Shown one piece after another: positions 46,313 through 59,519 of a stretch of DNA of 64,000 nucleotides. This DNA is from Cervus elaphus (Eukaryota > Chordata > Mammalia > Artiodactyla > Cervidae): contig NC_057816.1 of assembly GCF_910594005.1 (NCBI RefSeq), forward strand, positions 24,259,797 to 24,323,796. Direction: 5' to 3'. The position numbers were made by a program, and so were the translations under genes. Below the pieces are notes generated by a model. That model was not told the origin of the DNA and searched no databases. It saw only the letters and a program-made list of their open reading frames with translations. Each line of letters starts with the position of its first letter. Position 1 is the first letter of the stretch.

Positions 46313-49300
46313 CTGCTCAGGGCCTCAGTCGTGTCCAACTCTTTGTGACGCCATAGACTGTAGCCCGTTAGGCTTCTCTGTCCATGGAATTTTTCAGGTA
46401 AGAATACTGGAGCAAGTTGCCATTTCCTACTCTAGGGGATCTTCCCAACCTATATCGGTTGCATCTCCTGCATTGGCAGGTGGATTCGTTACCACTGCGC
46501 CACCTGGGAAGCCCAAAGAAGAACATACATAGGCCTTATCTACTCTCTTATGAAGGAAGTAACACAATAGCAATAAAAGGGATATGCAAGCAAGAAAACA
46601 ATATCATGCACTTGAATGATGTGATCCTTTGGCTTAACTAAAAACTGTGTCTAACCCTTTTGATGAAAGTGAAAGAGGAGAGTAAAAAAGCCGGCTTAAA
46701 GCTCAACATTCAGAAAACTAAGATCATGGCATCTGGTCCCATCACTTCATGGCAAATATATGGGGAAACAGTGGCTGACTTTATTTTTCTGGGCTCCAAA
46801 ATCACTGCAGATGGTGACTGCAGCCATGAAATTAAAAGACGCTTACTCCTTGGAAGGAAAGTTATGACCAACCTAAACAGCATATTAAAAAGCAGAGACA
46901 AAAAAAAATAAAAAGCAGAGACATTACTTTGTCAACAAAGGTCCATCTAGTCAAGGCTATGGTTTTTCCAGTGGTCATGTATGGATGTGAGAGCTGGGCT
47001 ATAAAGAAAGATGAGCACTGAAGAATTGATGCTTTTGAACTGTGGTGTTGGAGAAGACTCTTGAGAATCCCTTGGACTGCAAGGATATCCAACCAGTCCA
47101 TCCTAAAGATCAGTTCCTGGGTGTACTGATGCTGAAGCTGAAGCTCCAATACCTTGGCCACCTGATGCGAAGAGCTGACTCATTTGAAAATACCCTGATG
47201 CTGGGAAAGATTGAGGGCATGAGGAGAAGGGGATGACAGAGGATGAGATGGTTGGATGACATCACCGATTCAATGGACATGGGTTTTGGTGGACTCTGGG
47301 AGTTGGTGATGGACAGGAAGGCCTGGCGTGCTGTGGTTCATGGGATCGCAAAGAGTCAGACACGACTGAGCAACTGAACTGAACTGACAGGGTTTAAACA
47401 GAAAGTCACAAATTGCAGGTTTCTTTTGATGGGATAATGAGTAATAAAGATGACATGGTGCACTCAATACGTTTGCTGTTGTTTTTGAGTTTGTTTTTGT
47501 TTTGTCATAACTTCCATTCTAAAGAATCTAGAGTGATTTTTTGGTCTATTTTAGCACCATTGGTCATTTAGCATTTGGTTATTTTAGCACCATTTGGTCA
47601 TTTCTAGCATGAAAGTCAATATTAATGCCAAGTTTCTCTAAAGAAAACAAAAAAGGTAATAGACATAGAGCTAAAACAAAACCAATTATCATGCAGTTCT
47701 CTCTCCCAGAGATCTCATGGAAAATACTCCACATGCCGGTAGACAGCTCCCTGGGTGCCATGGTGGGTTGACTGTACACGACAGCAAAGAAATTCCTGAG
47801 AGTCAATTTACCTTTGTCAGAGTCCTTTTTCCAAAAAGTAAAGGACCTGAGCATCTCTCCTGACTTAGAGCTTCTCAACCTTTAAGAGGTCACCATTTAA
47901 AAGATCAGTGAGGCACACTGATCACGAGGGATATTTTTAAACTACAGATCTGGAACAGGGCCTGAGATTAGGCATTTCTAATAAGATCTCAGATGATGCC
48001 AGTGCCACACACTGGGTAGTAAGGATCTAGAATACAGGATCCATAAACAGACTGCCCAGCCTCAAACCCTGGCTCTTTTTATTAATAATATGATTTGGGG
48101 CAAATTGGGTAACCTCCCTATGCTCTGCTTTCTCCACTTGTCAAACGACAGTAATGATAGTACCTAAGTCATAAGGTTGTTATAAAAATGAATCAAGTGT
48201 TTAGATGAGTGCGGTACCTAGCAAACATTTAGTAAATGTTAGTTAGTGCCATTATTATGACTACTACTGCACTAGTTGCATACTGTTGCACTATTTGAAT
48301 ACTGTACCTCTTATCAAATTATTAACTATTTTCCTTTTGTTTTGCTTTTTTGGGGCCGCATGGGCATGTGGGATCTTTGTTCCCCAACCAAGGATCAAAC
48401 TCGTACCTCTACATTGGAAGTGCAGAGTCTTAACCACTGGAATGCAAGGTAATTCCTCAGAATACTAATGTTTAAAAGGAAAAACAGAAAAAACTTTCCA
48501 TCTAGACAGTACACAGTCTCACTGATAGTGAGACTTCTAACCATTAAATATGACTTTAAGGGGCCTTCTTGTGCCGTGCTGTGCTGTGCTGGGTCGCTCA
48601 GTCGTGTCCAATTCTTTGTGACCCCATGGATTGCAGCCCACCAGGCTCCTCTGTCCATGCGATTCTCCAGGCAAGAATACTGGAGTGGGTTGCCATGCCC
48701 TCCTCCAGGGGATCTTCCCAACCCAGGGATCAGACCCAGGTCTCTCACATTGCAGGTGGATTCTTTACCATCTGAGCCACCAGGGAAGCCCAAGAATAAG
48801 GTAGCCTATCCCTTCTCCAGGGGATCTTCCTGACCCAGGAATCGAACCAGGGTCTCCTGCATTGCAGGAGGATTCTTTATCAACTGAGCTACCAGAGAAG
48901 CCCACTTACTACACTTACCAAAAGCAAGTAAAATCGATAAAACTCAGTTTTGTTAGGGATGCCAAAATGAGGTTGATGTATACATTATTATTAGCAGCAT
49001 AAATTACTTCTGCCTGTTTGAAGAGCAATCTAGCAATATATAGTAAGTACCATAAAAACTATTCATGCCCTCTCACTCATAGTACTATTTCTGAGATTCT
49101 GTACACCTAAAAAAAAATTCAGACAAGAAAATAAGCAACTTCTAAGGCAATGTTTATAGAAATACTCTATTTAGTAACAAAAGATCTGCAAACATTTCAA
49201 ATTCCAATTAAGAAGGAAGAGTGCATTCAGATGGTGGTTGGAGGAAATGAAACTATAATGTGCTACAAGTTAGCATATATTGTCCTGAATAGTCAGCTTT

Positions 49301-52300
49301 TAAAATCTTCTAGCTCCCTGGATACAATTTCACTCTTTGCTGAAGTAGAACCTACCTCCAAGACATAAGTAAATCTTAAATAGAAAGAGACAAATTTACA
49401 CGTCAATCAATCAAATTTTAATAGAACAGAAACTCAAATACCAGCTACCAAACAAATATATCAAGGGAGAGCCACTCTATTTTGGGCTACATTGCTCAAA
49501 TGACACAGACATGCTATCACCACGACACTGGGCCCGGGAGGGTCTTCTCAACTTCCCTGCTGCTGCCGCTGCTAAGTCGCTTCAGTCGTGTCCGACTCTG
49601 TGCGACCCCATAGACAGCAGCCCACCAGGCTCTGCCGTCCCTGGCATTCTCCAGGCAAGAACACTGGAGTGGGTTGCCATTTCCTTCTCCAATGCATGAA
49701 AGTGAAAAGGGAAAGTGAAGTCGCTCAGTCGTGTGGGACTCGTAGCGACCCCATGGACTGCAGCCCACCAGGCTCTTCCGTCCATGGGATTTTCCAGGCA
49801 AGAGTACTGGAGAGGGTTGCCATTGCCTTCTCCTCTGGAGGGAGATTTAAGCCTTTCTAAAAATAATTTATATAGAAAAGATCCAGTAAAAAAGGATTGA
49901 TGAAAAAATAGACATATCTCAGACCACTATAAAATAATCAAATCAGGAACTATGATCCTAAAAGAAAGTGGAGTAATTACACAAGAAAAGGCAATTTAAA
50001 AAAATGTTAATTTTAGAAAGAGCTAAATTAAGTATTATATTAAATAAGAGTTTAATTAAAGCAGCATGACTCAGAAAACACAAAAGCATTTGTGACTAAG
50101 TCAGATGAGTGTCAACCTGAGGTTCCCTTGGATTAGGATGATGAGCCCATTGTTCAAACCAGGTTTTCAAAGCCTAGTCCATGTCTAACTACTAATTATG
50201 AAACAATATTACTAATGACAGCTTTCAGCTATTTTTTTGTCAACTTACTAAATATATTTTAAGGCAAAATGAGGTTTTCCCACATGACAAAATAAAGCCA
50301 TTATTTCCTGAGTGTTAAAACAGAAACTGCCTAAAAGTGTAGCAATATGACGTGTATTTATAACCACTATGCTTACGTACTTTGGCTGAAATTGCTAATG
50401 TGCAGGCAATTCCCAATTCTCCACCTCCAACCACGGTAATTTTATTGACTGTTTTATTCTCACGATTTGCCCAGTTCTTTGAATTTATATCTGAGACACC
50501 TAAAAAGAAAAGTAGATTATCATAATTTTAAAATAATATCAAAAGTCTTTTTAGCATTAAAAAAATACCAAACTTTAATAACTTGGACAGAAAAGATGGT
50601 ACTAGGCACTCCATACAAGCATTCAAAAATATTTTTGAACAAATGAAATGCAAGGAAGAATCTCATATTAAATATTTTGCTAGAGGATACCACTTTTAAA
50701 AGAAAATGTCTTTTTAAGCTTTAAGAAAATAGGATTTCCATAATTTTGAAAAAAATTGTGACTCTTACTGCTCTAGTCTAAAATGCAAAAAAATGTTTAA
50801 AACTTACTAAATTGTTGCAAGCATGGTTATTTTCCTTTGTCCTCAATGAAAAACAATGAGAATCACAGATTCTCTGGTCCAATATACTGAACAAGGCAAA
50901 AAGCTACATATACATATAATGAAAAAGGTTTGGGATCATTAATATTTATCAAGTGGTTTTGAACAAATTATTTTATCTGTCAGGATAAAATTAATCTTTT
51001 ACATTTTAAGAAACCATATTAATTGGAACTATATGGTAATACCCTATGATAAATACATGGGAATTTTTTAATCCAACACAATTATGTATATATATAAGCA
51101 TGTATTTATTTACAGAAATCAAGTAGCAGAGAATAAAGGATATTAGTGAGAAACTGTAAACTCATAACGCTATTATTAACAAAAATACAAACCTTCAGTA
51201 ATTTTTGCAATATAGGCTAGCAAGTCTACCTGCCGTGCCTCGTCAGATGATGACAGAGAATACAGGGGAAGTTCCTCTTGAAATTTGGCAATCATTTCTT
51301 TAATTAATCCAACAATGACAGATTTAGGCTACAGAAAGCACAAAGGGAAAAGTTATACAAAAATTTTGCTAAGGAATACTACCTTATTAATCTACACATT
51401 GTTAGAGGTAGCCAAAAGAATACTGCATAATGCTCTCATTTTTGGAAAACCCATAAAAACCTATACAAAAATTAGATAGTACTTTTAACTGAAAAACTTA
51501 ATTCTTTTAATTAAAAAATACAGGGAGAAATGCTAAAACCACATCTCCAAAAAGTGCAACAACAGCATAAATGTGTTTACTAGTAGAGTACCTATATGTG
51601 GGAAGTCTTGTCTATCTACCTTTTAAAAATTTTTTTATTTTTAAATAACTGCAGATTTACAGAAAAGCTGGCAAAAAAATAGTACAAAGAATTTTCATAT
51701 GTTCTTCACTCAGATTGCTCAAATTTTAACGTTTTATCACATGTGCTTCCTCAGTGCCTTTTCCTCTATTTTCTGAACCAACGGAGAATAAACTGAAGCT
51801 ACGATACCCCTTCACCCCAAATACTTGAGCATATATTTCCTAAAAGAAAAAACAAAACACTCCTATACAGCCACAATCAAATTAGAAAATTAATGCTTAT
51901 AAAATATTTATCTAATCCATTACTGCTTATTTGAACTGGTAAAACAACCTTAATGAGAACTCTGAGCTTCAGTATTATTAGCAATATAATATGAATAATA
52001 AATTCCAATAAATATGAGAAACAAATGAGCTAATGTATGCAAATTATGTTGTGAGTGTAAAATATACATTTATTATTATTATAAGGAATACTTAAAGTGG
52101 TTTGCTCATTTTAAAAATTGCTTAATTCTTCGATCTGAGTTTCACTCTTTATAAAGACAAAGATGCCATTAGAATAAAAATACTCAAATACTTTCAAAGA
52201 CCAAGCAGATAATATAATACGTGAAGTTGTCAAGTGTAAGAAAATTTGGGGAGATGGTCATTGTAGCAAATTGGAAAGAGTACATGTACAGTCACTCAAA

Positions 52301-55300
52301 CTTATATTAAGAACATAACAAAACAAAGCAAAACAAAACCTCTTTGCTGTCCAAACAAAATTCTGTAGGCCTAATGCTGCACACTGACTCTCTTGGGGAA
52401 AACATCTGCAATCCTTAGCCTAGGTGACCTCCAGATTCCTTCTAGCTCCAAAACACTATGTAATCATATTAATACTATACAATTTCAATTGCATGTGGGT
52501 CTTCATGCAGTACTTTTAAAATCATAACTCATACTTTTTTGAAGTGAAATACAGCTGATTTACAATGTGGTGTTAATTTCAGGAATACAGCAGAGTGAAT
52601 CAGATATAGATATATAGATACACAGATTATAGACATAAGTATAGCTATCTATCTAGTCTCTTTCAGATGCCTTTCATTATAGCCTATTACAAGATATTGA
52701 AATGTAGGGCTTTCCTGGTGGCTCAGTGGTAAACAATCTGCCTGCCGATGCAGGAGACACGGGTTCAATCCCTGATCCGGTAAGGCCCACATGCCGGGGA
52801 GCAACTGAGCACATGTCACAACTACTGAGCCGTGCTCTAGAGCTCGGGAGCTGCAACTACTGACCACAAGACACAACTACTGAAGTCCACACGCTCTCGA
52901 GCCTGTGCTACGCAACGAGAGAAGACACCACGATGAGAAGCTCGTGCCCTGCAGCTAGAGAGTAACCACTGTATTAATGAAGACCCAGCACAGCCAAAGA
53001 TGAACAAATAAATAAACATTAAAAAAAGGATACTGAATATAGTTCTCTGTGCTATCCCGTAGATCTTTTTAATCTATTTTATTCATGTATTTTTATTTTT
53101 TGGCCACATGGCGCTACATGTGGGATCTTAATTCCCTGAACCACATACCGTGCATTGGAAGCACAGAGTCTTAACCATTGGACCACTGGGGAAGTCTCTA
53201 CGTATTTTATATTTAATAGTGTGTATCTGTTCATCCCAAACCCCTAATTTATCCCTCCACTCCCCCTAAATGTAATTCTTCTAAACAGGGCCATTTAAAT
53301 AATGTATCTTCTTTAAGACTAGTTTTGGCTTATAATAGAGGTTCAGAAGAGTAAAGTGAAATCAACACTCTCTGAACTGAAACCAAGCACAACCTCGACT
53401 AGATTATAGGACTACCTCTGAGTATTTATTAAACTAACTATGAAAAGAGATGCCAGAGTAAACCAGAAAGAAGAAATAGGGAAGAGAAGTTCACACAACA
53501 GGGCACAGATGTAAAAAAAAAATAAGTTTTTTGTTTAAAAGAGAGTAAAAATAGATGAAAGAGATAGAGAATTCAAAAATGAAGAAATATACATGATAAA
53601 TAAATACATGATAAGATTTCAATTTTTCAAGTAACCAAAAAACTAAGTATTAAGGTTAAGACATCAATTTTGTCCTTCCAACTAACAAATTTTTATCATG
53701 CCCTAGAGAAAACCACTAGACCATTCAGGTATGACCTAAGTCAAATCCCTTATGATTATTCAGTGGAAGTGACAAATAGATTCAAGGGATTTATCTGATA
53801 GACAGAATGCCTGATGAACCATGGATGGAGGTTGGTGACACTGCACAGGAGGCAGTGATCAACACCATCCCCAAGAAAAAAAAAATGCAAAAAGGCAAAA
53901 TGGTTCTCTGAGGAGGCCTTACAAATAGCTGGGAAAAGAAGAGAAACGAAAGGCAAAGGAGAAAAGGAAAGATACAAGCATCTGAATGCAGAGTTCCAAA
54001 GAATAGCAAGGGGAGAAAAGAAAGCCTTCCTCAATGATCAATGCAAAGAAATAAAGCAAAACAATAGAACGGGAAAGACTAGAGATAAGAAAGACTATCT
54101 CTTCAAGAAAATGAGAGACAATAAGAGAATATTTCATGCAAAGATGGGCACAATAAAGGACAGAAATGATATGGACCTAACAGAAGCAGAAGATATTAAG
54201 AAGAGGTGGCAAGAATACACAGAAGAACTGTACAAAAAAGATCTCCATGACCCACAATGCCACGATGGTGTGATCACTCACCTAGAGCCAGCCAGACAAC
54301 CCGGAACGCAAAGTCAAGTGGGCCTTAGGGAGCATCACTATGAACAAAGCTAGTGGAAGTCATGCAATTCCAGTTGAGCTATTTCAAATCCTAAAAGATG
54401 ATGCTGTTAAGGTACTGCACTTAATATGCCAGCAAATTTGGAAAACTCAGCAGTAGCCACAGGACTGGAAAAGGTTAGTTTTCATTCCAATCCCAAAGAA
54501 AGGCAATGCCAAAGAATGCTCAAACTACCGCACAATTGCACTCATCTCACACACTAGCAAAGTAATGCTCAAAATTCTCCAAGCCAGGCTTCAACAGTAC
54601 ATGAAACGAGAACTTCCAGACATTCAAGCTGGATTTAGAAAAGGTGGAGGAACCAGGGATCAGATTACCAACATCCACTGGATCATCGAAAAAGCAAGAG
54701 CGTTCCGGGGAAACATCTACTTCTGCTTTACTGACTATGCCTTTATTTTTATTGACTAAAGCCTTTGATCGTGTGGATCAAAACAAACTGAAAAATTCTT
54801 AAAGAGATGGGACTACCAGACCACCTTACCTACCTCCAGAGAAATTTGTATGCCAGTCAAGAAGCAAGTTAGAACTGGACATGGAAAAACAGACTGGTTC
54901 CAAATCAGGAAAGGAGTATGTCAAGGCTATATATTGTCACACTGCTTATTTAACTTACATACAGAGTACATCATGAGAAATGCCGGGCTGGATGAAGCAC
55001 AATCTGGAACCAAGATTACTGGAAGAAATATCAGTAACTTCAGATACGTAGATGACACCACCTTTATGGCAGAAAGTGAAGAAGAACTAAAGAGCCTCTT
55101 GATGAATGTAAAAGAGGAGAGTGAAAAAGCTGGCCTAAAACTCAACATACAGAAAACTAAGATCATGGCATCCGGTCCCATCACTTCATGGCAAATAGAT
55201 GGGGAAACAATGGAAACAATGAGAGACTTTACTTTGGGGGGCTCCAAAATCACTCCAGATGGTGAATGAAGCCAAGAAATTAAAAGACGCTTGCTGCTTG

Positions 55301-58300
55301 GAAGAAAAGCTATGACCAACCTAGACAGAATATTATAAAGCAGAGACATTACTTTGCCAACAAAGGTACATCTAGTCAAGGCTATGGTTTTTCCAGTAGT
55401 CATGTATGGATGTGAGAGTTGGACCATAAAGAAAGTTGAGCACCAAAGAATTGATGCTTTTGAACTATGGTGTTAGAGAAGACTCTTGAGAGTCCTTTGG
55501 ACTGCAAGGAGATCCAACCAGTCCATCCTGAAGGAAATCAGTCCTGAATATTCATTGGAAGGACTGATGCTGAAGCTGAAACTCCAATACTTTGGCCACC
55601 TGATGCGAAGAACTGACTCATTGGAAAAGACCCTGATGCTGGGAAAGACTGAAGGCAGGAGGAGAAGGGGCCGATAGAGGATAAGATGGTTTGGAAGGCA
55701 TCACTGACTTGATGGATATGAGTTTGAGCAAGCTCCAGGAGTTGGTGATAGACAGGGAAGCCTGGCATGTTGCAGTCCATGGGGTCGCAAAGAGGCAGAC
55801 ACAACTGAGCAACTGAACTGAACTGAATTCATCACATTTAACTGGTAATTTTATTATTTAAATCACCAAGCAATGCAAAAAATCTACAAGTTCATCAAGT
55901 AAACTCCCCACCTAAACTCCACTACTGACAATTTGGTGCGCATCTTTTCCTTTTCTTATTCTTTTTCTTCTTTTTAGAAGTTTTCTTTATATGAAAAATA
56001 TAGAAAACCGTAAAACAAAGTGAAATGAATCCACAGTTGCACACCCTTTTACAGTACATATATAAAATAAGAAGTGATAATTCTAATACCACCCTATACT
56101 TCAACCTCACTCCTCTCTATCATCCCTGTCCTACAACTTTCTCAGTATATACAAATATATTATAAATTATCTTGTCATAAAAGTTTTACTTACAAAAATG
56201 AGAGCATATTCTATATTCATAATAAATAACAATAATAATAATAAATGAACCATAGGGATAAGCCAAAGCTTGTTTTGTTTTAAATATAATACCTTCTTTC
56301 ATAGCACCCTTTAGAGCAAGGGTTCTATAAACCAGATACCCTCCTCCACTGATTTCTATTAATGGCAGAATCATAAGATTGTGTCTACTTCTTGGAAGCC
56401 AATTTGGGAAAATATAAGAATAGCCTTCAAAACATTTTAAAACTTTGATCCAATAATTCCATTCCTAGAGATTTATCATTAGAAAATTACTAAAGATTTA
56501 TAAGATGTACAAACATTGTATATTTACAAATATTTATATTTAAGGATGCTCATCATTAAATTTCTAACAAAGCAATTTACAAATATATCATGCAATATCC
56601 TAATGCTGGATCATCAGGCAACCATTTAAAAACCATGTGTTTTGAAAATACTGTCTAATATGGAAAAACGCTCATTATAGTGATAGATGAAATATGTAGA
56701 ATGCATAATCTGAGGGTTTCTTTTTGCTTTGTGTTTTAAACCTGGGCCATATTCTTTTTATTTTTCTACTTTTATTTATCTATTTATTTGGCCGTGTCTC
56801 ATGGCACACAGGATTAGTGCCCTGAAACTGTGCTCCCTGCAGTGGAAGCTTGGAGTCTTATCCACTGGACCACCAGGGAAGTCCTTGTGAGGGCTTATAA
56901 AATATATAAACTAGTTTCATGCATCATTGGGGTGAATTTTTAAAACAACACTCAGTTAAAACAAGGCATGTAATAGAAGATTATATACAATATGATTAAA
57001 TTTACGTAAAGGTTAAAAACAGGCAAAGCTACATATAAATACACCTATTACACAAGAATCTTTACTGGGGATGACTAGGAAATAATGCCTCAATATTTTG
57101 CTAGTAGCTCTTCATTTGCTTTATCAAACAGCAAATGACTGCAAAAAGACAAGGAGTAAACAATGGTTGGCTCCCAGACCTGGAGAGAGTAGATCCAAGC
57201 AGGCTGCTGTCAGCAGGGTTCTGGGACGTGGGTGACCCCCAGGGAGTTCAATTTCAAATTATGTTTAAAGACCATAAGAAGAGTATCATTGAAAGAAAAT
57301 TCAGTAACTTATTTGTACCATTAGTATCAAAGATAAACATTCAGAAAAATAAAAATTTTCAAAAGAAAATCCAAATTGATCTTACATGGCTCCAGTTTTG
57401 GAGATAGGGCAAGTATATTCTGCCTTGAGCATCCACATGCTTTCCAACTAAGATTCCCATATTTGCAGTTGGCTTTAAGAAGCAAATGGGGGGAGCAAAA
57501 GGGTGAGAATCCAAAATCCACAAACGAATAGGTATGTTATATGTATTACCTATTTGAGACAAAACAAACACATCTTCAAACAATAATGAAAAGCACACAT
57601 ATTATATTTATGGTATAGCTACGTGACATTTCAAGACACAAGTCTAGTCAAACTTATAGGTAAAGGATTTATGTAAACTGAGGCCTATTTCCCTATATTC
57701 ATCCACATTGGAAATATGTTTCCATTAAAGCACCAGTATAACATTTGAGGAAAATTAATCAAGACAATGGCCAGCTTATTCAATTCAATTCAGTAAATAT
57801 TTATAGGACCTACTGTACTAGGAGTATGGGATACAACTTTTCTCTATATAACATTCTTTGCTCCACCCAAGTTATTTGTCTACAAGTCTATTTCCCCTTT
57901 AACACTATAAACGTCTAGAGGTGATTATATATTATTCATTTCCATGTTCCCTACTACAGTGTCTAACATATTGGATGCTCAATAAAAGTTTCTTATATAA
58001 ATAATGAATGAATGAACAAATGAAAGATGAATTTGAGACTAGCCCTCAAGTTGCTCATTAATTAAAGATACTGTAACATACAAGCTGGGTTAGATACACA
58101 GAACTCAACAGCTGAAAATAACCTTAACAGCCACCTTGTTCAGTGGCTCTTAAATTTTAGTGCACTGAGATAGGAACCCAAGTGAAAGATCTTCCATGTA
58201 CATGTACCATGTAATGTGCTACATAACCATGTACATCATGCCTCATTTCAGTTCAGTTCAGTTGCTCAGGCACGTCCTACTCTTTGTGACCCCATGGACT

Positions 58301-59488
58301 GCAGGACGCCAGGTCTCCCTGTCCATCCCCAACTCCAAGAGCTTACTCAAACTCATGTCCATTGAGTCAGTGACGCCATCCAACCATCTCATCCTCTGTC
58401 GTCCCCTTCTCCTCCCACCTTTGCCAGCATCAGCGTCTTTTCCAGTGAGTCAATTCTTCACATCAGGTGCAAGAGCCAAAATCTCTGATTGCTTTGGTTC
58501 AGAGGAAGCCCAAAGCTAAACTCAAGTGCAAAAACTAACCTTAAACTAGAAATCTGATCAATTACCTTAACCCTTCTATTGGATCTCCCAATATTTGTTC
58601 CTGCTTTTATAGTCTTACTGCATATGTTTTTTCAATGTATTTCAAACATGGCTGCTCAGGAGCAAGAATGCCTAGGTTCAAATCCTAGTTCCACACATTA
58701 CTAGCTATAGGATTTTAGGCAAGTTACTTAACTTCTCTGTGCCTCAATTCCTTCCTCTACAAAAAAGAGTAATAAAAGCTCCTACTTCATAGGATTGTTG
58801 TAAGGATAAAATCAGTTAAGGTACATAAAATGCTTAGAATAGTACATGACATGGTTAAGTACCACGTTTTGCTCAGTTGCTAAGTCATGTCTGACTCTGC
58901 GACCACATGGACTACAGTCTGCCAGGCTTTTCTGTCCATGGGACGCCAGGTAAGAATACTGAAGTGGGTTACCATTTCCTTCTCCAGGAGATCCTCCCAA
59001 CCCAGAGACTGAACCCGCAATTCCTGAATTGGCAGGAGGATTCTTTACTACCAAGCTACCTGGGAAGCACAGTTAAGTACCATGATGGTTTGGCAATTTT
59101 TAAAATTGTCTTCAAACCCATTTTGGAAATAAGCAAGGTATAAATAAAAAGTTTTCTCCTCTATTGAAGAAATCTTTTCTCACTAAGGAAATCCTCTGTT
59201 TTTTTCATCTTGCTTCCTTCTCTCCTAACCACAATGATACTCAGCTCTGCCTGTGTATTAGAAACTCTTTAGGAACTGTGAAATATACCAATACCCAATC
59301 CTTGCCCCCCAAGTTTATGATTCAATGGGACCAGGTCTGGACAACATTTTTCAAAAGCTTCCCATGTAATTCTAAAGGACTGAAAGTCAGTATATAATAG
59401 AAATGTCATGGTATGATTTTTACTATTTTATATCAGCAGTTCTCAGAACTATATTCCTCTTCTAACTTTATCGAAGTATTTTATTTTT

Positions 59489-59519
<31 letters not shown>

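Larger units (their letters stand above)
46191..50380 (-). other. UEVLD intron 6: BovB, SINEs and a GT microsatellite
   Basis: 4.2 kb. Contents are (GT)n and a reverse Bov-tA (46286-46516), a BovB 3' end (46665-47388), a 32-bp tandem duplication (47548-47603), MIR (48055-48260), CHR-type SINE (48335-48458), double-headed Bov-tA (48575-48903), an L1M-like piece (about 49000-49290) and BovA2 (49556-49835). Little unique sequence remains. Confidence 0.65.
51329..57385 (-). other. UEVLD intron 4: large BovB copy, SINEs, L1 remnants
   Basis: 6.1 kb. Contents are an L1M scrap (about 51640-51900), an L1 3' piece (52530-53080) split by a long CHR-type SINE (52708-53027), another CHR-type SINE (53083-53198), BovB (53705-55830), an L1M-like tail (56400-56720) and a CHR-type SINE (56745-56884). 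At 51900-52520 and 55840-56390 I see nothing definable. Confidence 0.65.

Noticed and set aside
48395..48833. Overlapping 120-130 codon frames on both strands
   Set aside because: Produced by a Bov-tA SINE and a CHR-type SINE; the same peptides recur at every SINE in the window.
57359..57598. 79-codon minus-strand frame as a single-exon protein
   Set aside because: It is UEVLD exon 4 read through both splice sites.
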